Shown piece after piece: positions 1-5,649 of a stretch of DNA of 5,901 bases. The first letter of the stretch is position 1. Each line of letters opens with the position of its first letter. The notes beneath the pieces were generated by a model. That model did no database searches and was not told the origin of the DNA. It saw only the letters and a program-made list of their open reading frames with translations. Origin of the DNA: Coriobacteriaceae bacterium (GTDB lineage Bacteria > Actinomycetota > Coriobacteriia > Coriobacteriales > UMGS124); the NCBI GenBank assembly GCA_019420325.1, contig JAHZHK010000156.1, positions 1 through 5,901 of the forward strand, read 5' to 3'. Position numbers and translations under genes: made by a program.

Positions 1-1105
1 CGAAGCGCTTGAGCTCGTGGTCCTGGCGGCCGAATGCGCGGATGGGCATGAGACCGTCGAGAATCTCGCGCGCGACGAGGTTCACGCGGTCGATGTACTG
101 CTGCATCTTCTTGAACTTGGGCATGGTAAGGCCCATGAGCACGCCCACCACGGCCGAGACCGCGATGACAGCGATGCCGATGGTCCACTCCAGGCCCGTT
201 TTGGTGGCAAAGACGCGTACGAGCGCCACTGTGCCCATGATCGGCGCCATGAGCACCATGCGGATGAGCAGGGTGGATGCCATCTGGATCTGCTGGATGT
301 CGTTGGTGCAGCGGGTGATGAGGGAGGCTTGGCTGAACGTGCCCACCTCTGCCGGGGAGAAGCTCATGACCTTATGGAACGTCTTGCGGCGCAGGTCGCG
401 GGCGATGGTGCACGCGGTGTGCGAGGCCACGGCGCCCGTGAGGATGGTGGCCACGAGGCTGATGGCGCACAGGCCGAACATCTTCGCGGTCATTCCCACC
501 AGGTACGAGTTTTGCACCTCGGCCAGGCTGATGCCCTGGGCCTCGTATTCCTGCTGGACGTAGCCCACGGCGCGCTGCCTCACGATGGAGCCGCCCATCT
601 CGCCCATCGACTCGGCCATGGCCTGCGCACCCTCAACGAGCTGGTCGCGGTCGAGCATGCCGGCGGCAAAGGCGGCGCGCACGTCGTCCATGGAGAGGCT
701 GCCGCCTCCCGTGTCCTCCTGGCCCAGATGGCTGGCGTCCACGCCTTGGGCCAGGGCAAGCGCCACGGTTTCGGGCAGGCTCATGGCTTGCGCCACGGCA
801 CCGTCGTCGGCACGCTCTGCCTCGGTGCCCTGATAGGTGCAAATGCCCTGCTCATCAGGGGAGGAGTAGGCGGCCTCGACGATGCTTGCGTCTTCCTCGG
901 ACATGAACATCTCCAGGTCGTCCAGGGAGTCGCGGCGGATGGTGTCGGGCACGGGGCTCTCGATGCCGCCCTGCTGGATGCCCACGTCCACAATCTCGGA
1001 CATGTAGGCAGGAAGCGTCAGGTCGGCGTTGCAGGTGATGATGATGAGTGCGACTGCGGCAAGAAGGGCCAGGATATGGTTCTTAAAGAGCTTGACAATC
1101 CTCAT
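1..1105 (-). CDS. ABC exporter half-transporter, N-terminal membrane domain (partial, runs off left edge)
   Basis: This frame, open from an ATG at 1105 to the window edge, gives 368 residues of an ABC-type exporter; the ATP-binding domain lies outside. TM1 is about residues 11-32, TM2 about 203-227, and two more hydrophobic segments lie at about 279-298 and 307-327. The cytoplasmic stretch SLITRCTNDIQQIQ (261-274) and the later IRAFGRQDHELKRF are hallmarks of type IV (ABCB-like) half-transporters, especially the heterodimeric multidrug exporters of Gram-positive bacteria. About 155 hydrophilic residues, rich in Asp, Glu and Gln (roughly 46-200), sit between TM1 and TM2, where a short external loop is usual; I recall similar long loops in clostridial homologues. 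GGAGG at 1119-1115 lies 9 nt before the ATG, which overlaps the marR-type stop as ATGA, so translation is probably coupled. A second half-transporter gene may follow outside. Substrate unknown; drug or lipid export is inference. Confidence 0.9.
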   Translation of the reverse strand, partial: MRIVKLFKNHILALLAAVALIIITCNADLTLPAYMSEIVDVGIQQGGIESPVPDTIRRDSLDDLEMFMSEEDASIVEAAYSSPDEQGICTYQGTEAERADDGAVAQAMSLPETVALALAQGVDASHLGQEDTGGGSLSMDDVRAAFAAGMLDRDQLVEGAQAMAESMGEMGGSIVRQRAVGYVQQEYEAQGISLAEVQNSYLVGMTAKMFGLCAISLVATILTGAVASHTACTIARDLRRKTFHKVMSFSPAEVGTFSQASLITRCTNDIQQIQMASTLLIRMVLMAPIMGTVALVRVFATKTGLEWTIGIAVIAVSAVVGVLMGLTMPKFKKMQQYIDRVNLVAREILDGLMPIRAFGRQDHELKRF

Positions 1106-1584
1106 TGGGCGTCGCCTCCGTTCTCCTCGGCTGCCTCGCTGGCCTGGCAGGCGAGAATCTCGTTGCAGCGCTTGAGAATGCGCAGGGCCTCGCGAGCGTC
1201 TTCCTCGCCCAGCTTGCGCAGGAACTCGGCGCCCTGCTTGTCGAATTTGGCGCGGCGGCGGGCGCGTTCGGCCTCGCCGCACGTGGTGAGCGTCACGGTC
1301 ACGCGCCTGCGGTCCTGCGTGTCATGGGAGCGCACGATCCAGCCCTTGTCTTCGAGCGCGCGCAGGACGTTTGCGACGCGGGCGGGGGTAAGGTGCGAGC
1401 GTTCGGCGATCTGCGAGGGGGTGAGCGCGCCCTCGCCGGCCAGATCGGCCAGGTGCAGGGCGCGTATCACCGCCATCTCGCCGCGCATGGAGTTGCGCGC
1501 GCTGGGGTGCATGCTGCGTCTGAGGTGCGCGAATTGCTCGAACAGCTCGTGCGTGAGCTCAACGTAGGGGTCATTTGTTTCCAC
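1102..1584 (-). CDS. MarR-family transcriptional regulator
   Basis: This 160-residue protein has the usual MarR length and layout. A helical N-terminus is followed by a winged helix-turn-helix at about residues 54-100: LTPSQIAERSHLTPARVANV leads into the recognition helix, and the wing carries the conserved Asp-Arg-Arg signature (D91-R92-R93). A charged C-terminal helical region (about 103-150) would complete the dimer interface. The start is a GTG preceded by AAGG (1596-1593) with an 8-nt spacer; no in-frame ATG lies near. It is the first gene of an operon with the ABC exporter, overlapping it by four bases. By family precedent it represses its own operon and releases DNA on binding a small phenolic or toxic ligand; the ligand is not visible from sequence. 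An inverted repeat overlapping the ribosome-binding region (1595-1621) suits autorepression. The family call is firm; the regulatory role is inferred. Confidence 0.93.
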   Translation of the reverse strand: METNDPYVELTHELFEQFAHLRRSMHPSARNSMRGEMAVIRALHLADLAGEGALTPSQIAERSHLTPARVANVLRALEDKGWIVRSHDTQDRRRVTVTLTTCGEAERARRRAKFDKQGAEFLRKLGEEDAREALRILKRCNEILACQASEAAEENGGDAQ

Positions 1585-1594
1585 TGGAATAACC

Positions 1595-1621
1595 TTACAC
1601 TAGAAACTAATTGGGGTGTAA
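1595..1621 (-). promoter_or_regulatory. Candidate operator upstream of the MarR-ABC operon
   Basis: A perfect 6-bp inverted repeat, TTACAC (1595-1600) and GTGTAA (1616-1621), is separated by 15 bp. The spacer contains TAGAAACTAA on the plus strand (1601-1610), similar to TTAG/CTAA-type MarR half-sites. The left arm overlaps the Shine-Dalgarno of the regulator gene, so binding would block transcription or early elongation. The hexamer CACTAG also occurs twice, at 1598-1603 and 1630-1635, exactly 32 bp apart (about three helical turns). A weak promoter could be TGGCAA with TAGTTT 16 bp downstream on the minus strand. The symmetry is seen directly; its use as an operator is inferred. Confidence 0.4.
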
Positions 1622-1716
1622 AAGATTGCCACTAGGAAAGAGACGTGTGTCCCTCGGCGGGCAAATGCTACAGAGAGCACATATTGAGAGGTCGCCCCTG
1701 CGCCCCATGCAGTGCT

Positions 1717-2631
1717 TTACCCCTGCCCCGCCTCTGCCTGCTCGCAGGCGTAGACCCAGAAGCGACGCGCCGCAGGGGTGCGACGAGAATCGCGACGGCG
1801 CACGGCGTAGGTGCCGAAGGCGGCCGACTCAGGTGTGTCGAGGGGGATTATCCGGCTGTCGGCGTGCTTCCTCTCGGCGCCGGTGATGCGGGCCGGGAAG
1901 GCGAAGCACAGTGCGCCGTGCTCGCGCGCCAGCTGCACAAGCATGTCGGGATTGGAGGAGGTGGCGGGGATCTCGATATGTAGCCCTGCTGCTTCGCAGG
2001 CCTTGACGATGTAGCGGTGCAGGTGATTGAGCCTGCCGGCAGTGATGAGGCGCTGACCGTCGAGGTCGGCGAGGGTGAGGCGTTCCTTGCTTGCGAGGGG
2101 GTTGCCCGAGGGCACGGCCAGCCAAAGTCCCGTGGCCACGACGAGCGCCCGCTCGAAATGCGCAGGGTCGAGAAGCGAGGGGCACGACCCTACGAGCGCC
2201 ACGTCGGCCCTGCCGCTCTCCAGCATGTCAAGGGCGCCGTCGGTGTTGCCTTCCTCGAATTCCTGCACGAGCCCCGCTTCGCGCTCTGAGAAGCGGGAGA
2301 AGAAATCTGCTGGTAGCGAGAGTGCCGCGCCGGTGGCGAGCGCCAGCGTGAGCGTGCCGCCCTTGGCGTCGCGCGCGGAAGGGTAGGCGCGGGCGAGCTC
2401 GTCGAACGCCTCTGTCACGGGTCGGGCCTGAGCCAGGAAAATCGCGCCCTCCGGCGTGCTGACTAGGCGGTTTCCGTCGGCGACCTCAAAAAGGGGCACG
2501 TCGATCTCCTCTTCGAGCCTGTGCACTGCCTGGCTGAGCGCCTGGCGCGACACGAAGAGCGCCTCGGCCGCGCGTGCAAAGCTGCCCGTGTCGTAGGCGG
2601 CAAGCGCATATTTGAGGTCGCGCATCTCCAT
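1717..2631 (-). CDS. LysR-type transcriptional regulator
   Basis: The 304-residue product has standard LysR length. The N-terminal winged helix-turn-helix occupies about residues 4-62, with SFARAAEALFVSRQALSQAV (17-36) followed by HRLEEEIDVPLFE, the most conserved part of the family. A linker helix leads to a two-lobed effector-binding domain at about 88-295, including GALDMLESGRADVALVG. I place the start at the ATG at 2631 because GAGGG lies 6 nt before it; a TTG six bases further upstream would abut that site directly, and a second ATG at 2625 would be 12 nt away. The gene diverges from the Tat flavoprotein, with 180 bp between starts, the usual arrangement of a LysR activator and its target. 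Its 3' end is 132 bp from the MarR gene, with no clear terminator between. The inducer is unknown and may be the flavoprotein's substrate. Confidence 0.93.
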   Translation of the reverse strand: MEMRDLKYALAAYDTGSFARAAEALFVSRQALSQAVHRLEEEIDVPLFEVADGNRLVSTPEGAIFLAQARPVTEAFDELARAYPSARDAKGGTLTLALATGAALSLPADFFSRFSEREAGLVQEFEEGNTDGALDMLESGRADVALVGSCPSLLDPAHFERALVVATGLWLAVPSGNPLASKERLTLADLDGQRLITAGRLNHLHRYIVKACEAAGLHIEIPATSSNPDMLVQLAREHGALCFAFPARITGAERKHADSRIIPLDTPESAAFGTYAVRRRDSRRTPAARRFWVYACEQAEAGQG

Positions 2632-2645
2632 GGCCAACCCTCGCT

Positions 2646-2655
2646 TTCATATGAA
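2646..2655. promoter_or_regulatory. 10-bp palindrome near the LysR start
   Basis: TTCATATGAA is a perfect 10-bp palindrome whose nearer end is 15 bp upstream of the chosen LysR start. It overlaps a possible -10 (TATGAA on the minus strand) lying 16 bp from TTGCGC. It could serve autoregulation, but a 10-bp palindrome can occur by chance and a promoter here would leave a very short leader. Confidence 0.2.
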
Positions 2656-2667
2656 GTTCCCCCGATA

Positions 2668-2686
2668 GCGCAACTCCCGCTTGCGC
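2668..2686. promoter_or_regulatory. Candidate LysR binding site in the divergent promoter region
   Basis: A perfect inverted repeat, GCGCAA (2668-2673) and TTGCGC (2681-2686), has a 7-bp spacer. Its centre at 2677 is about 64 bp upstream of the transcription start predicted from the -10-like TAGAAT at 2729-2734. LysR proteins typically have their recognition site centred near -65 of the target promoter. No good -35 lies 16-18 bp before TAGAAT, which would fit an activator-dependent promoter. It lacks a canonical T-N11-A, so this is a candidate only. Confidence 0.4.
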
Positions 2687-2728
2687 CTGCGTCCAGTTTA
2701 GCTGCTCACGCAAGCACGTGCCAGTGCC

Positions 2729-2734
2729 TAGAAT
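2729..2734 (+). promoter_or_regulatory. Possible -10 element of the flavoprotein promoter
   Basis: TAGAAT resembles the sigma-70-type -10 hexamer and is the best match in the divergent region on the plus strand. The positions 16-18 bp upstream hold only poor -35 candidates. Initiation near 2741 would give a leader of about 70 nt containing the stem-loop at 2749-2778. Confidence 0.3.
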
Positions 2735-2748
2735 CGGTTTTGTCAAAG

Positions 2749-2778
2749 CGCGTATGCCGGTGGGAGCCGGCGTGCGCG
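2749..2778 (+). promoter_or_regulatory. Stem-loop in the flavoprotein 5' leader
   Basis: Bases 2749-2760 pair with 2767-2778 in a 12-bp stem with two G-U pairs (2753-2774, 2755-2772) closing a 6-nt loop, TGGGAG. The stem is GC-rich and ends 33 nt before the flavoprotein ATG. No T-run follows, so it is not an intrinsic terminator. It could stabilise the mRNA 5' end or present the purine-rich loop to a binding partner; it matches no riboswitch class I recognise. Confidence 0.45.
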
Positions 2779-2811
2779 ACAGGGGAACGAATAAAGAAAC
2801 GGGGTTTTCGC

Positions 2812-4572
2812 ATGAGCAAGATGTCTCGTCGCAACTTCCTGGCCGCTTCCGGCGCCGCTGCCGTTGCCGCAATGGGCGCAGGCACCGCACTGGCCGCCAC
2901 CTCCACCTCCGCCGACACCTCCGATGCCATGAACGAGGCCGAGGAGAAGGCGACCTCGGGTGCCCAGGACGGCGTTGGCGTGGATGACTCCTACGTCGTG
3001 AGCCTGAAGAACGGCCTGCCCAAGTGGAGCTTCGAGATTGCCCCCGACCCCATCGCCGACGAGGACATCGCCGAGGTCGTTGAGGACGACATCATCGTCG
3101 TGGGCGCTGGCATGGCCGGCATCTGCACCGCCGCCGCTGCCGCCGAGAAGGGCGCAAGCGTCACGCTGTTCTCCGCCTCCAGCCAGCCCATTTCCCGCGG
3201 CGGTTCCAACTTCTCGGCCTACAACAAGGTCATTGAGGAGTACGGCATCGACCGTCTCGACCCGGTCGACTTCTTCTACCATGAGGAGCGCGCCGCCAGC
3301 TTCACCATCGACCAGAAGATGTGGATGCGCGGCTACAACAACTCCGAAGAGGCCATGAACTGGTGCATCGACATCGTCCGCGGCAAGGACGTCGAGGTGT
3401 TCCTGGAGTCCGACAACCGCCTGGACAACGGTCCCGACTATGCCATCGGCTTCGGCGCCAAGGGCGACGACACTGCCAGCGCTTCCACCGGTCAGCAGAA
3501 TGCCGTCGAGGCCATGGAGGCCTACGCCCTCGAGCAGGGTGCGACCATCATCTATGACACTGTGGCCAAGCAGCTCGTTCGTGATGAGGAGACCGGCCGC
3601 GTGATTGCCGTTGTCGCCCAGAAGGCCGACGGCAGCTACGTCAAGTTTGTGGGCCACAAGGGCATCGTCCTTGCCACCGGTGACTTCTCCGCCAACAAGG
3701 AAATGATTGCCAAGTATTGCCCCCAGATTCTGCCGATTGTGGGCCTCGAGGACGCCGAGACCGACTATAACCGCGGCTTCGCTCTCACGGGTCTGTATCC
3801 CGGCGACGGCCAGAAGATGGGCCTGTGGGTGGGCGCCGCCTGGCAGCACACCTCCGTGGCCCCGATGATGCAGGGCGCCTGGGGCGGCTCTTTCGAGCCT
3901 CTCGGCTTCCACCAGGGCCTCAACGTCAACATGAACACTGAGCGCTACCAGCGCGAGGACGTCTCCGCTCCCTACTCGGCCAACCACCTCATCACGCAGC
4001 CCGGCCATGTCGCCTTCGGCATCTGGACGGCCAACTTCGCCCAGGCCATCGTTGACGCCGGCTATGAGTGGCGCACCTTCGGCAAGCGCTACGAGACCCC
4101 TGCCTCCACGCCCGACGAGATGGTCGAGAAGTGGGAGGCCGGCATCGAGTCGGGCAGCTATTTCAAGGCCGACACGCTGGCCGAGCTCGCCGAGCAGCTG
4201 GGTCTTGATGCCGAGAAGCTGCAGGCCGTTGTCGACCGCTACAACGAGCTGTGCGACAAGGGTGTCGACGAGGACTTCCACAAGGCCGCTCAGTTCCTGA
4301 TCCCGATTGAGCCCGAGGGCCCCTTCTACGCCGCGCGCAACTACGCCATGATGATGACCGTCATGGGCGGTCTCAACACCAACTCCGACATGCAGGTGTG
4401 CGACGAGAACGACGCGCCGCTGCCCGGCCTTTTCAACGTGGGCCACATGACGGGCAACATGTACGCCAACAACTACAACTTTGCCATCCCGGGCAACTGC
4501 TACGGCATCAACTGCATCACCTACGGTTACCTGCTCGGCCACGATCTGGCCGACGGCAAGTTCGACGCGTAA
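2812..4572 (+). CDS. Tat-exported FAD-dependent reductase of the fumarate reductase/ketosteroid dehydrogenase-like flavoprotein family
   Basis: The 586-residue product begins with a twin-arginine signal, SRRNFLAAS (5-13), an Ala-rich hydrophobic stretch and a likely cleavage site after ALA (26-28), so it should fold with FAD and act outside the membrane. After an acidic linker, GAGMAG (98-103) forms the FAD dinucleotide-binding motif, followed by SRGGSN (128-133), ATGD (288-291) and a C-terminal FAD-capping region. In soluble fumarate and urocanate reductases this region has HHTMGG and GANRLGGNA; here the aligned parts are MTVMGG (515-520) and ANNYNFAIPG (552-561), so the carboxylate-handling His and Arg are absent. 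No CxxCH heme motif or FMN-binding domain is visible, so electrons must come from a separate carrier. The ATG at 2812 has GGGG seven bases upstream; the ATG at 2821 also keeps the signal. A terminator follows 66 nt after the stop. Family call is firm; the substrate is not assignable. Confidence 0.93.
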   Translation: MSKMSRRNFLAASGAAAVAAMGAGTALAATSTSADTSDAMNEAEEKATSGAQDGVGVDDSYVVSLKNGLPKWSFEIAPDPIADEDIAEVVEDDIIVVGAGMAGICTAAAAAEKGASVTLFSASSQPISRGGSNFSAYNKVIEEYGIDRLDPVDFFYHEERAASFTIDQKMWMRGYNNSEEAMNWCIDIVRGKDVEVFLESDNRLDNGPDYAIGFGAKGDDTASASTGQQNAVEAMEAYALEQGATIIYDTVAKQLVRDEETGRVIAVVAQKADGSYVKFVGHKGIVLATGDFSANKEMIAKYCPQILPIVGLEDAETDYNRGFALTGLYPGDGQKMGLWVGAAWQHTSVAPMMQGAWGGSFEPLGFHQGLNVNMNTERYQREDVSAPYSANHLITQPGHVAFGIWTANFAQAIVDAGYEWRTFGKRYETPASTPDEMVEKWEAGIESGSYFKADTLAELAEQLGLDAEKLQAVVDRYNELCDKGVDEDFHKAAQFLIPIEPEGPFYAARNYAMMMTVMGGLNTNSDMQVCDENDAPLPGLFNVGHMTGNMYANNYNFAIPGNCYGINCITYGYLLGHDLADGKFDA

Positions 4573-4612
4573 GGCCGACAGGCAAGGCGCGGGTTGGTCG
4601 GACGGCTCGCGA

Positions 4613-4625
4613 TTACATGATGTAA
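4613..4625. repeat. 13-bp perfect palindrome between the flavoprotein stop and its terminator
   Basis: TTACAT, a central G, then ATGTAA form a perfect 13-bp odd palindrome, 40 bp after the flavoprotein stop and 12 bp before the terminator stem. It lies downstream of a gene and ahead of a gene remnant, so if it is a protein-binding site its target may have been the promoter of the lost permease. It does not match FNR or CRP consensus sites. Confidence 0.35.
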
Positions 4626-4637
4626 CAATTTAGCAGA

Positions 4638-4670
4638 CTGGCCTCGGGGTATTTCCGGGGCCAGTTTTTT
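4638..4670 (+). terminator. Intrinsic terminator of the flavoprotein gene
   Basis: Bases 4638-4647 pair with 4655-4664 in a 10-bp stem with one G-T wobble and a 7-nt loop (GGTATTT), followed at once by six Ts. This is a textbook Rho-independent terminator on the plus strand. It suggests the flavoprotein is transcribed alone and that readthrough into the permease remnant is limited. There is no matching A-run on the left, so it does not look bidirectional. Confidence 0.9.
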
Positions 4671-5229
4671 GTCTACAGGTACATCTAGCTGGATGAAACG
4701 CCTGGTGCCCGAGGTTCCCACCATTGCATGGGGCCTTCTGTTCGTGGTCATCAACACCTTTGTGAACATCCGCGGCATCGAGTTAACTGCCATGCTGAAC
4801 CGCATCGCCCTTGTGGGCGAGCTGCTGGTTCTCGGCATCTTCCTCGTTATGGACATCTGGTGGCTGGCTACTGACCCCATGAGCAACGGTTTTACCCTGA
4901 AGCCCTTCTATAACGAGGAGACCTTCAGCATGCCCCTCGTCATGGGCGCCGTGTCCCTGGGTTGCCTGTCCTTCATGGGCTTTGACGCCATCTCGACCCT
5001 TTCCGAGGAGGCAAAGGATGCCAAGAAGGGTCCCGGTCGCGCCATGATCGGTTCCCTCATGCTGGTGGGCGTGCTTTTCATGGCCCAGACCTACATCGCC
5101 GGGTGCCTGTGCCCGGACGGCTCCGTCTTTGCGAACGATCCCGATAACGGCTTCTACCTGGTTGCCTCCATCGCCGGCGGCAAGTTCCTGTACGGTCTGT
5201 GCGCCCTGGCAACCGCCATTGCGTGGGGC
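4669..5229 (+). pseudogene. Internal fragment of an APC-superfamily amino acid permease, truncated at both ends
   Basis: About 187 codons encode the middle of an APC-type amino acid/polyamine permease. Recognisable blocks are VPEVPTIAWGLLFVVINTF, a Leu-rich membrane segment, FMGFDAISTLSEEAKDAKKG (matching the family's GFD-ISTLSEE signature) and hydrophobic stretches ending in ALATAIAWG. Intact members have about 12 TM segments and 430-500 residues; here roughly the first three and last six are missing. The frame has no stop, but its only upstream start is a TTG inside the terminator's T-run, with no Shine-Dalgarno. Family similarity stops at about 5229, after which the frame runs through unrelated sequence to a stop at 5421. 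GC-rich codon use matches the intact genes, which suggests fairly recent decay. An assembly chimera is the alternative. Confidence 0.8.
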
Positions 5230-5311
5230 TTTCTAGGGGTGTTTTCGTTTGGGGGTGCGGTTGATATTGTGGAATGTGAAGCAGGGGCGTGCCGACTTCC
5301 CGTTCCGAACA

Positions 5312-5374
5312 AAACGTGCTCAATGGACCATTTCGGGCCTAAAAAGTGGGTCGAAATGGTCCTTTTGCACGTTT
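5312..5374. repeat. 63-bp imperfect inverted repeat (REP/MITE-like candidate)
   Basis: Outer arms AAACGTGC (5312-5319) and GCACGTTT (5367-5374) and inner arms GGACCATTTCG (5325-5335) and CGAAATGGTCC (5352-5362) are each perfectly complementary. The short gaps between them are T/A-rich (TCAAT against TTTT) and partly pair, so the whole forms one long hairpin with a 16-nt apical region containing AAAAA. There is no T-run at the 3' end, which argues against a simple terminator. The size, symmetry and position beside a truncated gene suggest a dispersed palindromic element. Copy number cannot be seen from one window. Confidence 0.7.
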
Positions 5375-5632
5375 GGGCAAGAAATCCCTTTTGTGGTTCG
5401 AGCAGGGACCGTTTCAGCTAATAGGCTGCTTGAAGTTTTGCGCCACACCGTTTCTGTGCTTGAGGAGGCGGGTTCTACTTTCGCAAGTGGGCTGTCTGGT
5501 GTTCCTTGGCTGTTGCTTGCTGCGTTGCTATGGTCATTGCGTGCCGTAAGTCTCGTTTCTCGTGTTACCATGCTTGGCGGAATTACTGCCGAAGCTGGGC
5601 GTTTGTGTCTGGCTTCTGCGGCTTCTATTTTG

Positions 5633-5642
5633 GGAGAAGGGG
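5633..5642 (+). promoter_or_regulatory. Shine-Dalgarno that sets the start of the right-hand gene
   Basis: GGAGAAGGGG ends 7 nt before the GTG at 5650, a good spacing. The in-frame ATG at 5662 would be 19 nt away. This decides in favour of the GTG start. Confidence 0.7.
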
Positions 5643-5649
5643 ATTGGCC

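Larger units (their letters stand above)
5230..5649. other. Atypical lower-GC intergenic region without a recognised gene
   Basis: After the permease similarity ends, base composition changes to T- and G-rich with much weaker third-position GC. The stretch contains the inverted repeat at 5312-5374 and the Shine-Dalgarno of the next gene. One plus-strand frame is open from 5237 and, from the GTG at 5393 to 5649, reads like weakly hydrophobic protein (including VPWLLLAALLWSLRAVSLV), but it has no clear Shine-Dalgarno, its third positions are only about half G or C, and it simply runs on into the next gene in another frame. I do not call it a gene. A promoter for the following regulator is expected here; TTGCTA with TAAGTC about 16 bp further on, near 5525-5553, is only a weak candidate. 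Confidence 0.5.

Noticed and set aside
17..1567. A 516-codon plus-strand open frame across the ABC and MarR genes
   Set aside because: It is His/Gly/Ala-rich shadow coding opposite two recognisable genes and has no domain of its own.
1622..1716. Terminator after the LysR gene
   Set aside because: Only weak, widely spaced complementarity (AGCAC with GTGCT) and no T-run on the minus strand.
2632..2637. TTG start for the LysR gene at 2637
   Set aside because: It directly abuts the GAGGG ribosome-binding site; the ATG at 2631 has proper spacing.
2521..2811. An upstream extension of the flavoprotein frame
   Set aside because: It would overlap the LysR gene and put about 97 residues before the Tat signal, which must be N-terminal.
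2743..4542. A 599-codon open frame antisense to the flavoprotein
   Set aside because: It mirrors the strong GC3 bias of the sense gene; its product is low-complexity Val/Gly/Leu/His-rich with no recognisable domain, while the sense frame has clear FAD and Tat motifs.
5312..5374. The inverted repeat as an intrinsic terminator of the permease
   Set aside because: Only three Ts close the outer arm, followed by GGGCAAG, and the permease is a fragment; a palindromic element fits better.
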